Source of the DNA: Pseudomonadota bacterium
GTDB taxonomy: Bacteria; Pseudomonadota; Gammaproteobacteria; Steroidobacterales; Steroidobacteraceae
Assembly (NCBI GenBank): GCA_021792755.1
Contig: JAJYUA010000008.1
Coordinates: forward strand, 33,917-97,916
Direction of reading: 5' to 3'
Length of the DNA stretch: 64,000 bases
Positions within the stretch are counted from its first letter, which is position 1, and every line of letters starts with the position of its first letter. Positions 37,391 to 45,343 of the stretch are shown one piece after another. Both the position numbers and the translations under genes were made by a program. The notes under the pieces are model-generated. The model was not told the DNA's origin, did not search any database, and was given only the letters and a program-made list of their open reading frames with translations.

Positions 37391-37882
37391 TCAGCGGGTG
37401 AGCGCCTGGCGGAAGGATTGTTGCAGAGGATACAGCCAGATGTCTTTCACGGGGATGGCGTACTGATGAGTCACATCGAGCTTGCCGCGACCGGTGGTTT
37501 GACCGACGTGGAGCCAGTTGGCTGCCTTGTAGCAGGTTCCTCGGAAGCGATCGGACTGGACAAAGGACTCCAGCAGCACCGGACGGTAGCCGTATCGCTG
37601 CTGCCAATCGGTGGGTCACTGACGGGCGATGCGGCCGAGGATCTTGGAGGCCAGTCCTTTAGATTGCACCCAGGGCAGGATGAGAAAGCGCGCGTTGTTG
37701 ACGATCAGATGCATGTTGCTGCGCCGCTGCTGTTCGGTCCAGCCGATGAACTGATCCCGAGGAGCGGTTTTCCAGGCGGCCGCGCCAAAGCCCAGCAGGG
37801 CCACGAACTGGCCATCGATCGCGACGAAGTAGCGCAGTTGCGCGCCCGGCAAGGGGTTGTAGCCGAGGTTGTGGCGCGACAA
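37391..37882 (-). pseudogene. truncated DruA-like (DUF4338) gene
   Basis: One frame reads HNLGYNPLPGAQLRYFVAIDGQFVALLGFGAAAWKTAPRDQFIGW, HLIVNNARFLILPWV and SKILGRIARQ. A TGA at 37616-37618 follows, and then the same frame continues PTDWQQRYGYRPVLLESFV, FRGTCYKAANWLHVGQTTGRGKLD and KDIWLYPLQQSFR. These are the C-terminal two thirds of DUF4338. The N-terminal third is missing, and the remnant abuts the first att-arm block at 37924. A complete relative sits in the insertion sequence at 45344-46201. Confidence 0.88.
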
Positions 37883-37923
37883 TCAAGGTGAGAGCCGAAG
37901 AATTAATTGTCGTCAAGCGGCCC

Positions 37924-37982
37924 CCGTTGCGATTGGCACGACGAAGCACCACCGAGCACAACCGATTCCCGCAGATCTCCCG
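37924..37982. repeat. att-arm-like block, copy A
   Basis: This 60-bp block (starting CCGTTGCGATTGGCACGACG and ending GATCTCCCGC) recurs at 39553-39612 and 47617-47675. It contains three successive 10-base iterations related to CGACGAAGCA / CAACTGAGCA / CGACTGATTC, resembling integrase arm-type sites. Copy A lacks the tRNA fragment that normally lies 50-60 bases to its left. Confidence 0.75.
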
Positions 37983-38050
37983 CACTCTCCGCGCCCGATT
38001 TTGAAGGCGACGCTAATCGAGGGCGCTTCCCCAGAGGGGCGTCATATGCT

Positions 38051-38067
38051 ATATGCATACTGCATAT
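38051..38067. promoter_or_regulatory. inverted repeat operator of cassette A
   Basis: ATATGCA-TAC-TGCATAT is a perfect 7-bp inverted repeat. It overlaps the proposed ATG at 38066, so a protein bound here would block both transcription and ribosome entry. An autoregulatory operator for the winged-helix protein is inferred. Confidence 0.6.
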
Positions 38068-38631
38068 GCCCCAAGGTTCCGGAATATCGGCTGCGATCCG
38101 TCGCGCGAGCGCCCGCCAGTGGGTCCTCAAGCCCCAGGATTTGGCTGTAGCCCTGAAGCTCGTTTCACTGCAGGGCGAGCAAATGGCCTATGCCGCTCTC
38201 GCCAAGCAGATGCGTCTCTCCCCATTCGAGGTCCACGCGGCCGTCCAGCGCTTGATTGCGGCCCGCCTCGTCACCAAACACGCCGGTCCCATCCGGCCGA
38301 TCATGGCGGCGCTGCGTGCGTTCGTGATCAGCGGAGCTCCGTACGCCTATCCCCCGGTTCGTGGCGAGACGACCATCGGCTTTCCGACAAGTCACGCGGT
38401 TCCGCCGCTCAGCGAACAGATACAACCATCTGCGGAATTGCCGCCGGTCTGGCCCCACCCGGAAGGCACCACACGTGGTCAAGGGGTGCTTCCCCTATAC
38501 GAAAACCTCCCCCTCGCAGCCGTGGACGACGCGAGACTGTACGAGCTGCTCGCCCTCTTTGACGCACTGCGGATCGGCCAGGCCCGGGAGCGAGAGCTGG
38601 CCAAAAGCTCCTGGAGCAGAGGCTGCAATGA
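38066..38631 (+). pseudogene. winged-helix antitoxin-like protein, frameshifted near its end
   Basis: The frame from ATG 38066 encodes a winged-helix regulator: VLKPQDLAVALKLVSLQGEQMAYAALAKQMRLSPFEVHAAVQRLIAARLV. A C-terminal region (GVLPLYENLPLAAVDDARLYELLALFDALRIGQARERELAK) aligns with the intact partner at 47764-48306. There the frame should read KLLEQRLQ and stop in an ATGA overlap with the next gene. Here the run of A at 38603-38606 is one base short, so the protein instead continues out of frame to a stop at 38701. Only the last few residues are changed, so function may persist. A sequencing error in the homopolymer is also possible. Confidence 0.75.
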
Positions 38632-39356
38632 TAGCTATCGCCGACAATCCGAATCTTGCGATTCTGGAAATGGCGGTCCAGGCGCTCGGCGAGCTGACTG
38701 ATTCGCTCGTGTTTGTCGGCGGCTGCGCGACCGGATTGCTCGTAACGAGAACACGCGCCAACCAGATTCACGCCACCGAGGACGTGGACGTCGTCGCCCA
38801 GGTCGCAACCATCGCCGAATATCACGGCGTCGAATCCATGCTGGCCTCACGCGGCTTCAAGCATGATACCTCGCCAGACGCGCCGATCTGCCGTTGGCTG
38901 AGCGGAGCACTTACCCTTGACCTGATGCCGTCACAACCCGGTGTCCTCAGCTTCCACAATCGTTGGTATCCTATCGCCGTCAGCACCGCCAGCCCAATGA
39001 CGCTTCCGAGCGGCCGTTCGATAAAGCTGATCGCGGCCCCAGTCTTCGTTGCAACGAAGCTCGAAGCATTCAAAGGCCGCGGAAACGGTGACTTTCTTGC
39101 GAGCCACGACCTCGAGGACATCGTTACTGTCGTCGATGGTAGGCCCGCTCTAATAGATGAGCTGCGCGGTGCGCCCGAAGAGCTGCGCACCTACATAACC
39201 ATGGAGATTTCGTCGCTCCTTGGCACACCCGAATTTCTCGATGCCCTTCCGGGCTATCTTCCAGGGGACTCCGCGAGCCAGTCCCGCGTGGCCATCGTGA
39301 TCGATCTGTTAGATACACTGACGCGATCAAGGATGGATCGTCCCGGACCGACGTAA
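38628..39356 (+). CDS. nucleotidyltransferase toxin-like protein (AbiEii-like), cassette A
   Basis: The 242-aa protein has a nucleotidyltransferase core: LVFVGGCATGLLVT, then the DxD-type motif ATEDVDVVAQV. A conserved region follows (FVATKLEAFKGRGNGDFLASHDLEDIVTVVDGR). This GG...DxD pattern and the partner winged-helix gene fit the AbiE-like nucleotidyltransferase toxin/antitoxin arrangement; family assignment needs a profile search. About half of the residues match the cassette D protein (48303-49004) by eye. ATG 38628 lies in the expected ATGA overlap with the preceding gene. Confidence 0.8.
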   Translation: MIAIADNPNLAILEMAVQALGELTDSLVFVGGCATGLLVTRTRANQIHATEDVDVVAQVATIAEYHGVESMLASRGFKHDTSPDAPICRWLSGALTLDLMPSQPGVLSFHNRWYPIAVSTASPMTLPSGRSIKLIAAPVFVATKLEAFKGRGNGDFLASHDLEDIVTVVDGRPALIDELRGAPEELRTYITMEISSLLGTPEFLDALPGYLPGDSASQSRVAIVIDLLDTLTRSRMDRPGPT

Positions 39357-39454
39357 TAAGCCAGAAAGGCTCAGCTGCCCATTATCGTAAGGTAGTTTCG
39401 CCCGATTTTTCGGCGAAACGCCCTCTACCTCATCCGGTACGGACCCTGGCAAAC

Positions 39455-39499
39455 TGGTGGAAAGGGAGGGGCTCGAACCCTCGACCCCGGCATTATGAG
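39455..39499 (-). repeat. tRNA-Met 3'-end fragment (att copy)
   Basis: These 45 bases equal the 3' half of the tRNA-Met gene at 51132, from the encoded CCA through the T-arm to the anticodon loop, with one mismatch (A to G in the T-stem region). It cannot be a tRNA because the 5' half is absent. Confidence 0.93.
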
Positions 39500-39552
39500 C
39501 CAGCTGCTCCGCTCAAGATAGGCTTTATATTTAACAGTTTGCCAAGGGCCGC

Positions 39553-39612
39553 CCGTTGCGATTGGCACGACTGAGCACAACGGAGCACGACTGATTCCCG
39601 AAAAATTCCCGC
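39553..39612. repeat. att-arm-like block, copy B
   Basis: Second copy of the block described at 37924, here 54 bases to the right of the tRNA fragment at 39455. The intervening sequence (CAGCTGCTCCGCTC ... GGCTTTATATTTAA) also resembles that of copy D, so the conserved unit is tRNA fragment plus spacer plus arm, about 160 bases. Confidence 0.8.
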
Positions 39613-39651
39613 AATCTCCCTGCGGCGACGTGCGGAGAATACGATCCAATT

Positions 39652-39724
39652 TCCGCACTGTGTGCGGAGATTAAGCTTGCCGCCGCGGAGAATAGACATC
39701 ATAATCTCCGCATATAGTGCGGAG
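39652..39724. promoter_or_regulatory. two inverted repeats upstream of the Fic gene
   Basis: TCCGCAC-TGT-GTGCGGA (39652-39668) and CTCCGCA-TATAG-TGCGGAG (39706-39724) share the core TGCGGAG. Single half sites also occur at 39630-39637 and about 39684-39690. The second repeat ends 5 bases before the ATG at 39730. Multiple operator copies suggest tight autoregulation; the binding protein may be the Fic protein itself through its C-terminal winged helix. Confidence 0.65.
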
Positions 39725-39729
39725 CTTGA

Positions 39730-40833
39730 ATGTATATCTGGGAGCTCAAAACCTGGCCTGCCCTCACCTGGGACCGCGGACGTCTTGCCACCTCGCTCGC
39801 GCAGGTATCCCGCGAACAAGGTCGTCTGCTCGGCAGAATGCAGAGCCTCGGATTCGATCTTCGCCGCGAGGCGCAGCTGAGCACGCTGACCGAGGACGTG
39901 GTCCGCTCGAGCGAGATCGAAGGCGAGAAACTCGATGCTGATCAAGTTAGATCCTCGATAGCACGGCGGCTCGGCATGGACATTGGCGGGCTGACGCCGG
40001 TCGATCGCGATGTCGAGGGTGTTGTCGAAATGATGCTGGACGCGACGACTCATTACGCGCAGCCCCTGACGGCGGACCGATTGTTCGACTGGCACGCCGC
40101 ACTCTTCCCGACGGGCCGCAGCGGCATGCAAAAAATTACGGTCGGCAAGTGGCGCGATGACAACAGCGGGCCGATGCAAGTCGTCTCGGGCCCGATCGGG
40201 CGGCAGAGAGTGCATTACGAAGCGCCGCCCGCTGCGCGGGTCCCGGAAGAAATGAATCGCTTCCTGCGATGGTTCGAATCTCCTGGCGGTGCCGATCCGC
40301 TGTTCCTTGCGGGGCTCGCACATCTGTGGTTCGTTACCGTCCATCCATTTGAAGACGGCAACGGGCGCATCGCGCGCACAATTGCCGATATGGCGCTCGC
40401 CCGTTCCGAACGGAGCAGCCAGCGTTTCTACAGCCTGTCAGGACAGATTCGCCGCGAGCGCGCCGACTATTACATGATGCTCGAGCATACGCAGAAAGGC
40501 ACGCTCGACGTTACGCCATGGCAGGAATGGTTTCTCTCCTGTCTGAGGCGTGCGGTCGAAAGCTCGCAAGACACGCTGCGCGCCGTCTTACAGAAGGCGC
40601 ATTTCTGGGAACGCTTCGCACAGCAACGACTGAACGCGCGGCAAGTGAAGGTGCTAAACCAGCTTCTTGACGGCTTCGAGGGAAAGCTCACGACCTCGAA
40701 ATGGGCCAAACTGACCAAGAGCTCACAGGACACTGCTTACCGCGACATCATGGATCTTGTCGAGCGGGGCGCGCTGCGCAAAGATCCCGCCGGTGGCCGC
40801 AGCACCAGTTACTCGCTCGCAATCGACAATTAG
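39730..40833 (+). CDS. Fic family AMP-transferase with N-terminal inhibitory helix
   Basis: The 367-aa protein has three parts. The N-terminal DUF4172-like region (MYIWELKTWPALTWDRGRL) contains the inhibitory motif VVRSSEIEGE (about residues 60-69). The Fic core carries the active-site motif HPFEDGNGRIAR. The C-terminal winged helix is LNQLLDGFEGKLTTSKWAKLTKSSQDTAYRDIMDLVERGAL. This is a class II Fic layout, where the antitoxin helix is on the same chain. Fic enzymes transfer AMP from ATP to target hydroxyls. It is the only gene of its cassette, ending 25 bases before the next tRNA fragment. Confidence 0.92.
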   Translation: MYIWELKTWPALTWDRGRLATSLAQVSREQGRLLGRMQSLGFDLRREAQLSTLTEDVVRSSEIEGEKLDADQVRSSIARRLGMDIGGLTPVDRDVEGVVEMMLDATTHYAQPLTADRLFDWHAALFPTGRSGMQKITVGKWRDDNSGPMQVVSGPIGRQRVHYEAPPAARVPEEMNRFLRWFESPGGADPLFLAGLAHLWFVTVHPFEDGNGRIARTIADMALARSERSSQRFYSLSGQIRRERADYYMMLEHTQKGTLDVTPWQEWFLSCLRRAVESSQDTLRAVLQKAHFWERFAQQRLNARQVKVLNQLLDGFEGKLTTSKWAKLTKSSQDTAYRDIMDLVERGALRKDPAGGRSTSYSLAIDN

Positions 40834-40858
40834 CGCCGGAACAGGCCCCCGCGAATGC

Positions 40859-40903
40859 TGGTGGAAAGGGAGGGACTCGAACCCTCGACCCCGGCATTAT
40901 GAG
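40859..40903 (-). repeat. tRNA-Met 3'-end fragment (att copy)
   Basis: A perfect 45-base copy of the tRNA-Met 3' half. The five bases on its left (AATGC) are the same as at the 49067 copy. Confidence 0.95.
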
Positions 40904-41000
40904 GACACGGCCCGGCAGGAAACCCATGTAAATTCAAGTACTTGTCGATAGGCCAGCCCGCGATAGGTCCGTTTGCGGCCCTTTGAGATACAAATACTTA

Positions 41001-41014
41001 GCGGACGCGTCCGC
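41001..41014. promoter_or_regulatory. 14-bp perfect palindrome upstream of the DUF433 gene
   Basis: GCGGACG is followed directly by its complement CGTCCGC. It lies 98 bases right of the tRNA fragment and 175 bases before the first gene of cassette C, a possible operator. Confidence 0.45.
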
Positions 41015-41189
41015 GAACTTTCCGTCAAACTATCAGCCTGCCGGCTGGGAAGATCGCTCGGAAGTGGCCGACAGCCACCTGCTTCCGGTCTTTCCGCCGA
41101 TTTGGCGCGGGAGGGCCGGAGCGTGGGCCCTGTGCGGGGGCGCCATACCTGCTTTAGCATCGAGACCCAGTCGGAAGGAGGCACAAGTC

Positions 41190-41414
41190 GTGACAGAGCT
41201 AAATCGCATCACCCAAAATCCGAAGATGATGGGCGGAAAGCCCTGTATTCGGGGCATGCGCGTGACCGTCGGGATGATCGTCGGGCAAATCGGCGCCGGC
41301 CGCAGCATCGAAGAAGTCCTAGCGGATTACCCGTACCTCGAGCGCGAAGACGTTTTGCAGGCCCTGCGCTACGCGGCCTGGCGGGCCGAGGAGCGCGAGA
41401 TCGCTTTCGCATAG
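41190..41414 (+). CDS. DUF433 antitoxin-like protein
   Basis: This 74-aa protein is a typical DUF433: ITQNPKMMGGKPCIRGMRVTVGMIVGQIGAGRSIEEVLADYPYLEREDVLQALRYAAW. Such proteins are small winged-helix-like DNA-binding proteins paired with DUF5615 PIN-like partners, and are regarded as antitoxins. GTG 41190 with GGAAGGAGG 8 bases upstream decides the start; open sequence further upstream is not part of the fold. It is 39 bases before the partner gene. Confidence 0.9.
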   Translation: MTELNRITQNPKMMGGKPCIRGMRVTVGMIVGQIGAGRSIEEVLADYPYLEREDVLQALRYAAWRAEEREIAFA

Positions 41415-41453
41415 GGGTGTTCTGGCCGCCAATCGGCTCGCCCTCTTCGCGCC

Positions 41454-41828
41454 ATGAAGGTCCTGCTCGATATGAATCTTTCGCCACGATGGCGGATGCT
41501 CCTTGAGCGCGAGCATATCGAAGCTGTGCACTGGTCGGAGGTAGGGCCCGTTGGAGCAGAAGACAGGGAGATCATGGCTTACGCCGCGCAGCATGATTGC
41601 GTCGTGCTCTCACAGGATCTCGACTTCAGCACGATTCTCGCCGCGACGTCAGGCTCAAAGCCAAGCGTAGTGCAGCTCCGCTCCGACAACCTCGATCCGG
41701 ACGTCATCGGCCCGAAGGTGATTTCCGCCTTGCGGCAGCTCAACAGCGAGTTGAACGCAGGCGCGGTCGTCAGCGTGGATCCACAAGGGACTCGAATGCG
41801 GTTGCTGCCCCTGCGGCCGAAGGACTGA
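41454..41828 (+). CDS. DUF5615 PIN-like toxin candidate
   Basis: The 124-aa product has a PIN-like fold: MKVLLDMNLSPRWRMLLEREHIEAVHWSEVGPVGAEDREIMAYAAQHDCVVLSQDLDFSTILAATSGSKPSVVQLR. Acidic positions typical of the nuclease family are Asp6, the pair in GAEDREI and the Asp residues of QDLDFS. DUF433/DUF5615 pairs are common and behave as toxin-antitoxin candidates, with RNase activity predicted. Confidence 0.9.
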   Translation: MKVLLDMNLSPRWRMLLEREHIEAVHWSEVGPVGAEDREIMAYAAQHDCVVLSQDLDFSTILAATSGSKPSVVQLRSDNLDPDVIGPKVISALRQLNSELNAGAVVSVDPQGTRMRLLPLRPKD

Positions 41829-41870
41829 TTGTCCATCGCGCCTGGCGTTGATGAGTCGCTCGTCCGTGCG

Positions 41871-43382
41871 CTACACCGCATTGGGCGATCCGAACCAGGT
41901 GGTGAGCGCGTCAGCGAGCCCCACTTGGGTTCGGTCTCCTACCCAGGCGACGTACCCGTCGGGCCGGATCAGCACGGCAGTGGGAGCGATGATCGCTCCG
42001 AGTACCGGAAGCTCCCACACACCCCGGTATTCAGCATCGATCAACCGAACGCGATCGGCCCAGGGGGCGATGTCGAAGCCGCCAGGCTCACCGAGATTGA
42101 GTAGCACCGGCCGGGCTTCGTGCAGCAGGGTGAAGACCCGCCGAGGCCCGCTAGCCGTGACCAAGTCGAGATCCGGCATGCGGCGCCCGAGTAGCGGGTG
42201 TCCCTCGCCCAGATGGTAATGAATATCCAGCCCGGAGATCATCGCGGCGAACCGCTTGCGCGGCTCGTCCATGCGGAGGAGCTCCGACAGGGCCTCGCGC
42301 AAGGCGTTGGTGCGCTCATCTACGCGGAACAATGCGACTTGCGCCAACGAGTTGCGCAGCACGCGAGCAGCGACCGGATGGCGCTCGGCGTGGTAGGTGT
42401 CCAGGAGGCATTCCGGTGAATTCCCGTTCACCACCTGGGCCAGCTTCCAGCCCAGATTCACCGCGTCCTGCACACCGGTGTTGAGGCCCTGCCCGCCCAC
42501 TGGGTGGTGTACGTGAGCGGCATCGCCGGCCAGCAGGACCCGACCGTTGCGGTAGGCGGCAGCCTGACGTGCCGAATCATTGAACCTGGAAATCCAAGTG
42601 GGGCTGTGGACCCCGAAATCCGTCCCGTATTCGGCGACCAGCGCCTCGCTGAGATCACGCAATGTGGGCTCCCCGGCGAGTGACAGGCACCGCTCGGTCA
42701 CCATGATCCGTACCGGCCCTTCATCCGTGTAGACCACCTTGCCGTCGCGGATCTCATACCGCACCTTGCCGAAGGAATGAACGCCAAAGGCATTGCGGCG
42801 CGTGCCCCATTCCGGCACCTCGGTCAACTCGACCTCAGCAATCAGACTGCTGATGGTCGGATCACAGCCGGGGAACTCGATGCCGGCGCTCTTGCGGATC
42901 AGGCTGCGCCCTCCATCGCACCCCACGAGATACTCCGCCTGCAAAGACTCGCCCTCGGACAGCAAGATGTCGACTCCGGCATCGTCCTGCCGCATACCGG
43001 TGACCTCACGCCCGCGATAGGTCGCCACTGCCAGCCCGTCGACCCAGGCACTCAGTATGCGCTCGATGTGGTTCTGCCACAGCCCGAGCCCGTAGGGATG
43101 CCGGGTTGGGAAGTCGCTGATATCCAGGGAGATCGAAGCGAACCCTGCAACCTGGGCCACCTGCCCCTCCGAAAGGAACCGCTCGGCGATTCCACGCTGA
43201 TCGAGAACCTCGAGGGTGCGTGCATGCAGGCCGCCCGCGCGTGAGCCGGCGAGATCCTGGTTGGCCCGGCGCTCGACAAGGGCGACGTCGACTCCCGCCA
43301 AAGCCAATTCGCCCGCCAGCATCAGCCCTGTCGGCCCGGCGCCGACGATCACCACCGCGTGCTTCCCAAGTACGGTATGCAT
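41871..43382 (-). CDS. FAD-dependent aromatic monooxygenase
   Basis: The 503-aa product is a class A flavoprotein hydroxylase (PheA/TfdB/rifampicin monooxygenase-like). The dinucleotide motif is HAVVIVGAGPTGLMLAGELALAGVDVALVERR, the DG motif LVGCDGGRSLIRK, and the second FAD motif NGRVLLAGDAAHVHHPVGGQGLNTGVQDAVNLGWKLA. A thioredoxin-like C-terminal domain follows. It hydroxylates a phenolic or polyketide substrate with NAD(P)H and oxygen; antibiotic inactivation is a known role for relatives. ATG 43382 (MHTVLGK) is preferred over TTG 43406. It is cargo of cassette C and points opposite to the toxin-antitoxin pair. Confidence 0.88.
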   Translation of the reverse strand: MHTVLGKHAVVIVGAGPTGLMLAGELALAGVDVALVERRANQDLAGSRAGGLHARTLEVLDQRGIAERFLSEGQVAQVAGFASISLDISDFPTRHPYGLGLWQNHIERILSAWVDGLAVATYRGREVTGMRQDDAGVDILLSEGESLQAEYLVGCDGGRSLIRKSAGIEFPGCDPTISSLIAEVELTEVPEWGTRRNAFGVHSFGKVRYEIRDGKVVYTDEGPVRIMVTERCLSLAGEPTLRDLSEALVAEYGTDFGVHSPTWISRFNDSARQAAAYRNGRVLLAGDAAHVHHPVGGQGLNTGVQDAVNLGWKLAQVVNGNSPECLLDTYHAERHPVAARVLRNSLAQVALFRVDERTNALREALSELLRMDEPRKRFAAMISGLDIHYHLGEGHPLLGRRMPDLDLVTASGPRRVFTLLHEARPVLLNLGEPGGFDIAPWADRVRLIDAEYRGVWELPVLGAIIAPTAVLIRPDGYVAWVGDRTQVGLADALTTWFGSPNAV

Positions 43383-43733
43383 TTTCAGCCTCGTGTCGTG
43401 CGACAAGGCCGGCGATTAAGCAGCACGGTCCGGGGCTTGCCACAAGCCCCCTGAGGTATAAAATACTGTAACGGGAAGGAGCCGGTCCTCTTTGATATCT
43501 CGCGTTCCTACACCATTGGCAAGCGACATCTTGGTGAAGGACGCGGAACGCCATCTTCTCCACGGTTCAGTCAGGTCAGATCGAACGTCATCGCGTGCGT
43601 CGCTGCGGCGCACGAGCCGGCGAAGCTTTGCGGACGCCCGCGGATGCCGAGCATGGGAATGCCGGAGAATAAAAACACGGCTGTGACCGCGCACTACAGT
43701 GGAGAGCTGGCGAGGCTATTACTCATATAACAT
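43383..43733. other. 351-bp region between the monooxygenase and the insertion sequence
   Basis: No gene is supported. The segment around 43452-43475 (AGGTATAAAATACTGTAACG) is AT-rich and could contain the monooxygenase promoter. A short plus-strand frame ends at the junction with the insertion sequence and has no recognisable family. Confidence 0.45.
43725..43733. repeat. 9-bp target-site duplication, left copy
   Basis: ATATAACAT immediately left of the insertion sequence. An identical copy occupies 46709-46717 on the right. Nine bases is the duplication length produced by Tn5/IS50-type transposases. Confidence 0.95.
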
Positions 43734-43900
43734 CTCTCTATTCCACACATCTCTGAGCCTTGCGGCCCTCTCCTGAAGGAGGGGGCTGGACACAGACAAT
43801 AACGTTTGGTAGTCTCCCGCGCCGTGCACCGCATGGCGGAGGGTGTTTGGGCGAGGCGCAGAAGAGATCGCGATGCGATGATCCCGAGGTGCAGGCTATC

Positions 43901-45340
43901 ATGGAAGCCGGCACCGGCTCGGCGCAGTGGCTGCGCGAGGAGTTCTCCGGTGTCGATCTCGGGGATAAACGCCTGGATCGTCGTTTGATCAAAACCGCTG
44001 AGTCGCTGGGAAAGTCTCCCGTCTCGCCGATCAACGAGGCCTGTGGGGATTGGGCTAGCACGCAGGCGGCATATCGGCTTCTCGGCAACGACAAGGCCAG
44101 TCCCGAGGCGATTCGCGAGCCGCATATCGCAGCGACCGTCAAACGAATGGTGGTGTGTGGAGGCCCGGTGTTGGTGGCGCAGGATACCGTGTTTTTCTCC
44201 TACGGCGAGCACCCCAAGACCCGGGGCCTGGGACCGATCGGCAAGAGCAACGAGGCGCATGATCGAGGTTTGATCATGCACAATGCGCTGGCCTTTACGG
44301 CGAGCGGCGTGCCGCTTGGGCTCTTGAGCCAGCGCATCTGGGCGCGTGAGGAGGTTCCCGAGGAGGAGTACGTCGAGAAGATCCTGCGCCTTCAGTGCAC
44401 GGCCATCGACGAGAAGGAAAGCTCGAAGTGGCTCCTGGCGTTGCGCGAGACGGTGGCCCGGACTGCGAAGGGCGTGCAGGCCGTCACGATCGCGGATCGA
44501 GAGTCGGATTTCTTTGAGTTTCTCACCGCTGCGAAGGAGCTCGGCGCGCGGTATGTGATTCGTGCCTGCCGCGACCGCAAGCTCGTGCCCGAGGAGAACG
44601 TGGGGTGGGAGACGATGATCGAGGCGCTGGCCGCAGCCCCGGTACTGGGGAACCTTGAAGTCGCGATTCCCGGCAACGGCAAGCGCAAAGCCCGCACTGC
44701 CGTGATTGAAGTGAAGGTGGCGCAGGCTACGATCCAGCCACCGCAGCGGCGAGGACATGCCAGGGATTCTGGCTCGACAGAGCCGATCACCGTGCGGGTG
44801 ATTGCGGCGACCGAGAGTGCTCCCCCTGCGGGCCAGGAAGCGGTCAGCTGCGTGCTGCTGACGAACCTGCCCGTGGCGGACTTCCAAGGGGCGCGCGAGA
44901 AGGTGCAGTGGTACGGGAAGCGCTGGGGGATTGAGACCTGGCACAAGGTCTTGAAGAGCGGCTGCAAGGTCGAGGACTGTCTGCTCGAGACCGGGGAGCG
45001 TCTGGCCCGGTATCTGACCGTCTTCAGCATCATCGGGGTGCGCCTGATGCACGTGGCGTATCTGGCCCGGGTGCAGCCGGACCTGCCCGCCACGGAGGTG
45101 TTCTCGAAGGAGGAGATCGAGGCGCTGCACGTGCGGGTGCACAAGGCGCTGCCGCCAGCCAAACCGCCGGCATTGCGCGAGGTGGTGCGTCTGATCGGCC
45201 GCGTGGGCGGTCACCTCGGGCGCAAGTGCGACGGAGAGCCGGGCATGACGGTGCTCTGGCGCGGGTGGATGCGCCTGTACGAGGACGTGCTGGTGCTGCG
45301 GGCGGCCAAGCAGGCCTTTGGCCTCACCGACTCGAGCTGA
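43901..45340 (+). CDS. Tn5/IS50-type DDE transposase
   Basis: The 479-aa product matches the Tn5 transposase length (476). The N-terminal DNA-binding region is WLREEFSGVDLGDKRLDRRLIKTAESLGKSPVSPINEACGDWASTQAAYRLLGN. Catalytic residues are visible: Asp in VLVAQDTVFFS, Asp in VTIADRESDF, and Glu in the YREK motif YGKRWGIETWHKVLK (Y-2-R-3-E-6-K exactly). ATG 43901 gives the family length; the frame is open to 43760. It starts 167 bases inside the left end. Confidence 0.96.
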   Translation: MEAGTGSAQWLREEFSGVDLGDKRLDRRLIKTAESLGKSPVSPINEACGDWASTQAAYRLLGNDKASPEAIREPHIAATVKRMVVCGGPVLVAQDTVFFSYGEHPKTRGLGPIGKSNEAHDRGLIMHNALAFTASGVPLGLLSQRIWAREEVPEEEYVEKILRLQCTAIDEKESSKWLLALRETVARTAKGVQAVTIADRESDFFEFLTAAKELGARYVIRACRDRKLVPEENVGWETMIEALAAAPVLGNLEVAIPGNGKRKARTAVIEVKVAQATIQPPQRRGHARDSGSTEPITVRVIAATESAPPAGQEAVSCVLLTNLPVADFQGAREKVQWYGKRWGIETWHKVLKSGCKVEDCLLETGERLARYLTVFSIIGVRLMHVAYLARVQPDLPATEVFSKEEIEALHVRVHKALPPAKPPALREVVRLIGRVGGHLGRKCDGEPGMTVLWRGWMRLYEDVLVLRAAKQAFGLTDSS

Positions 45341-45343
45341 CTC

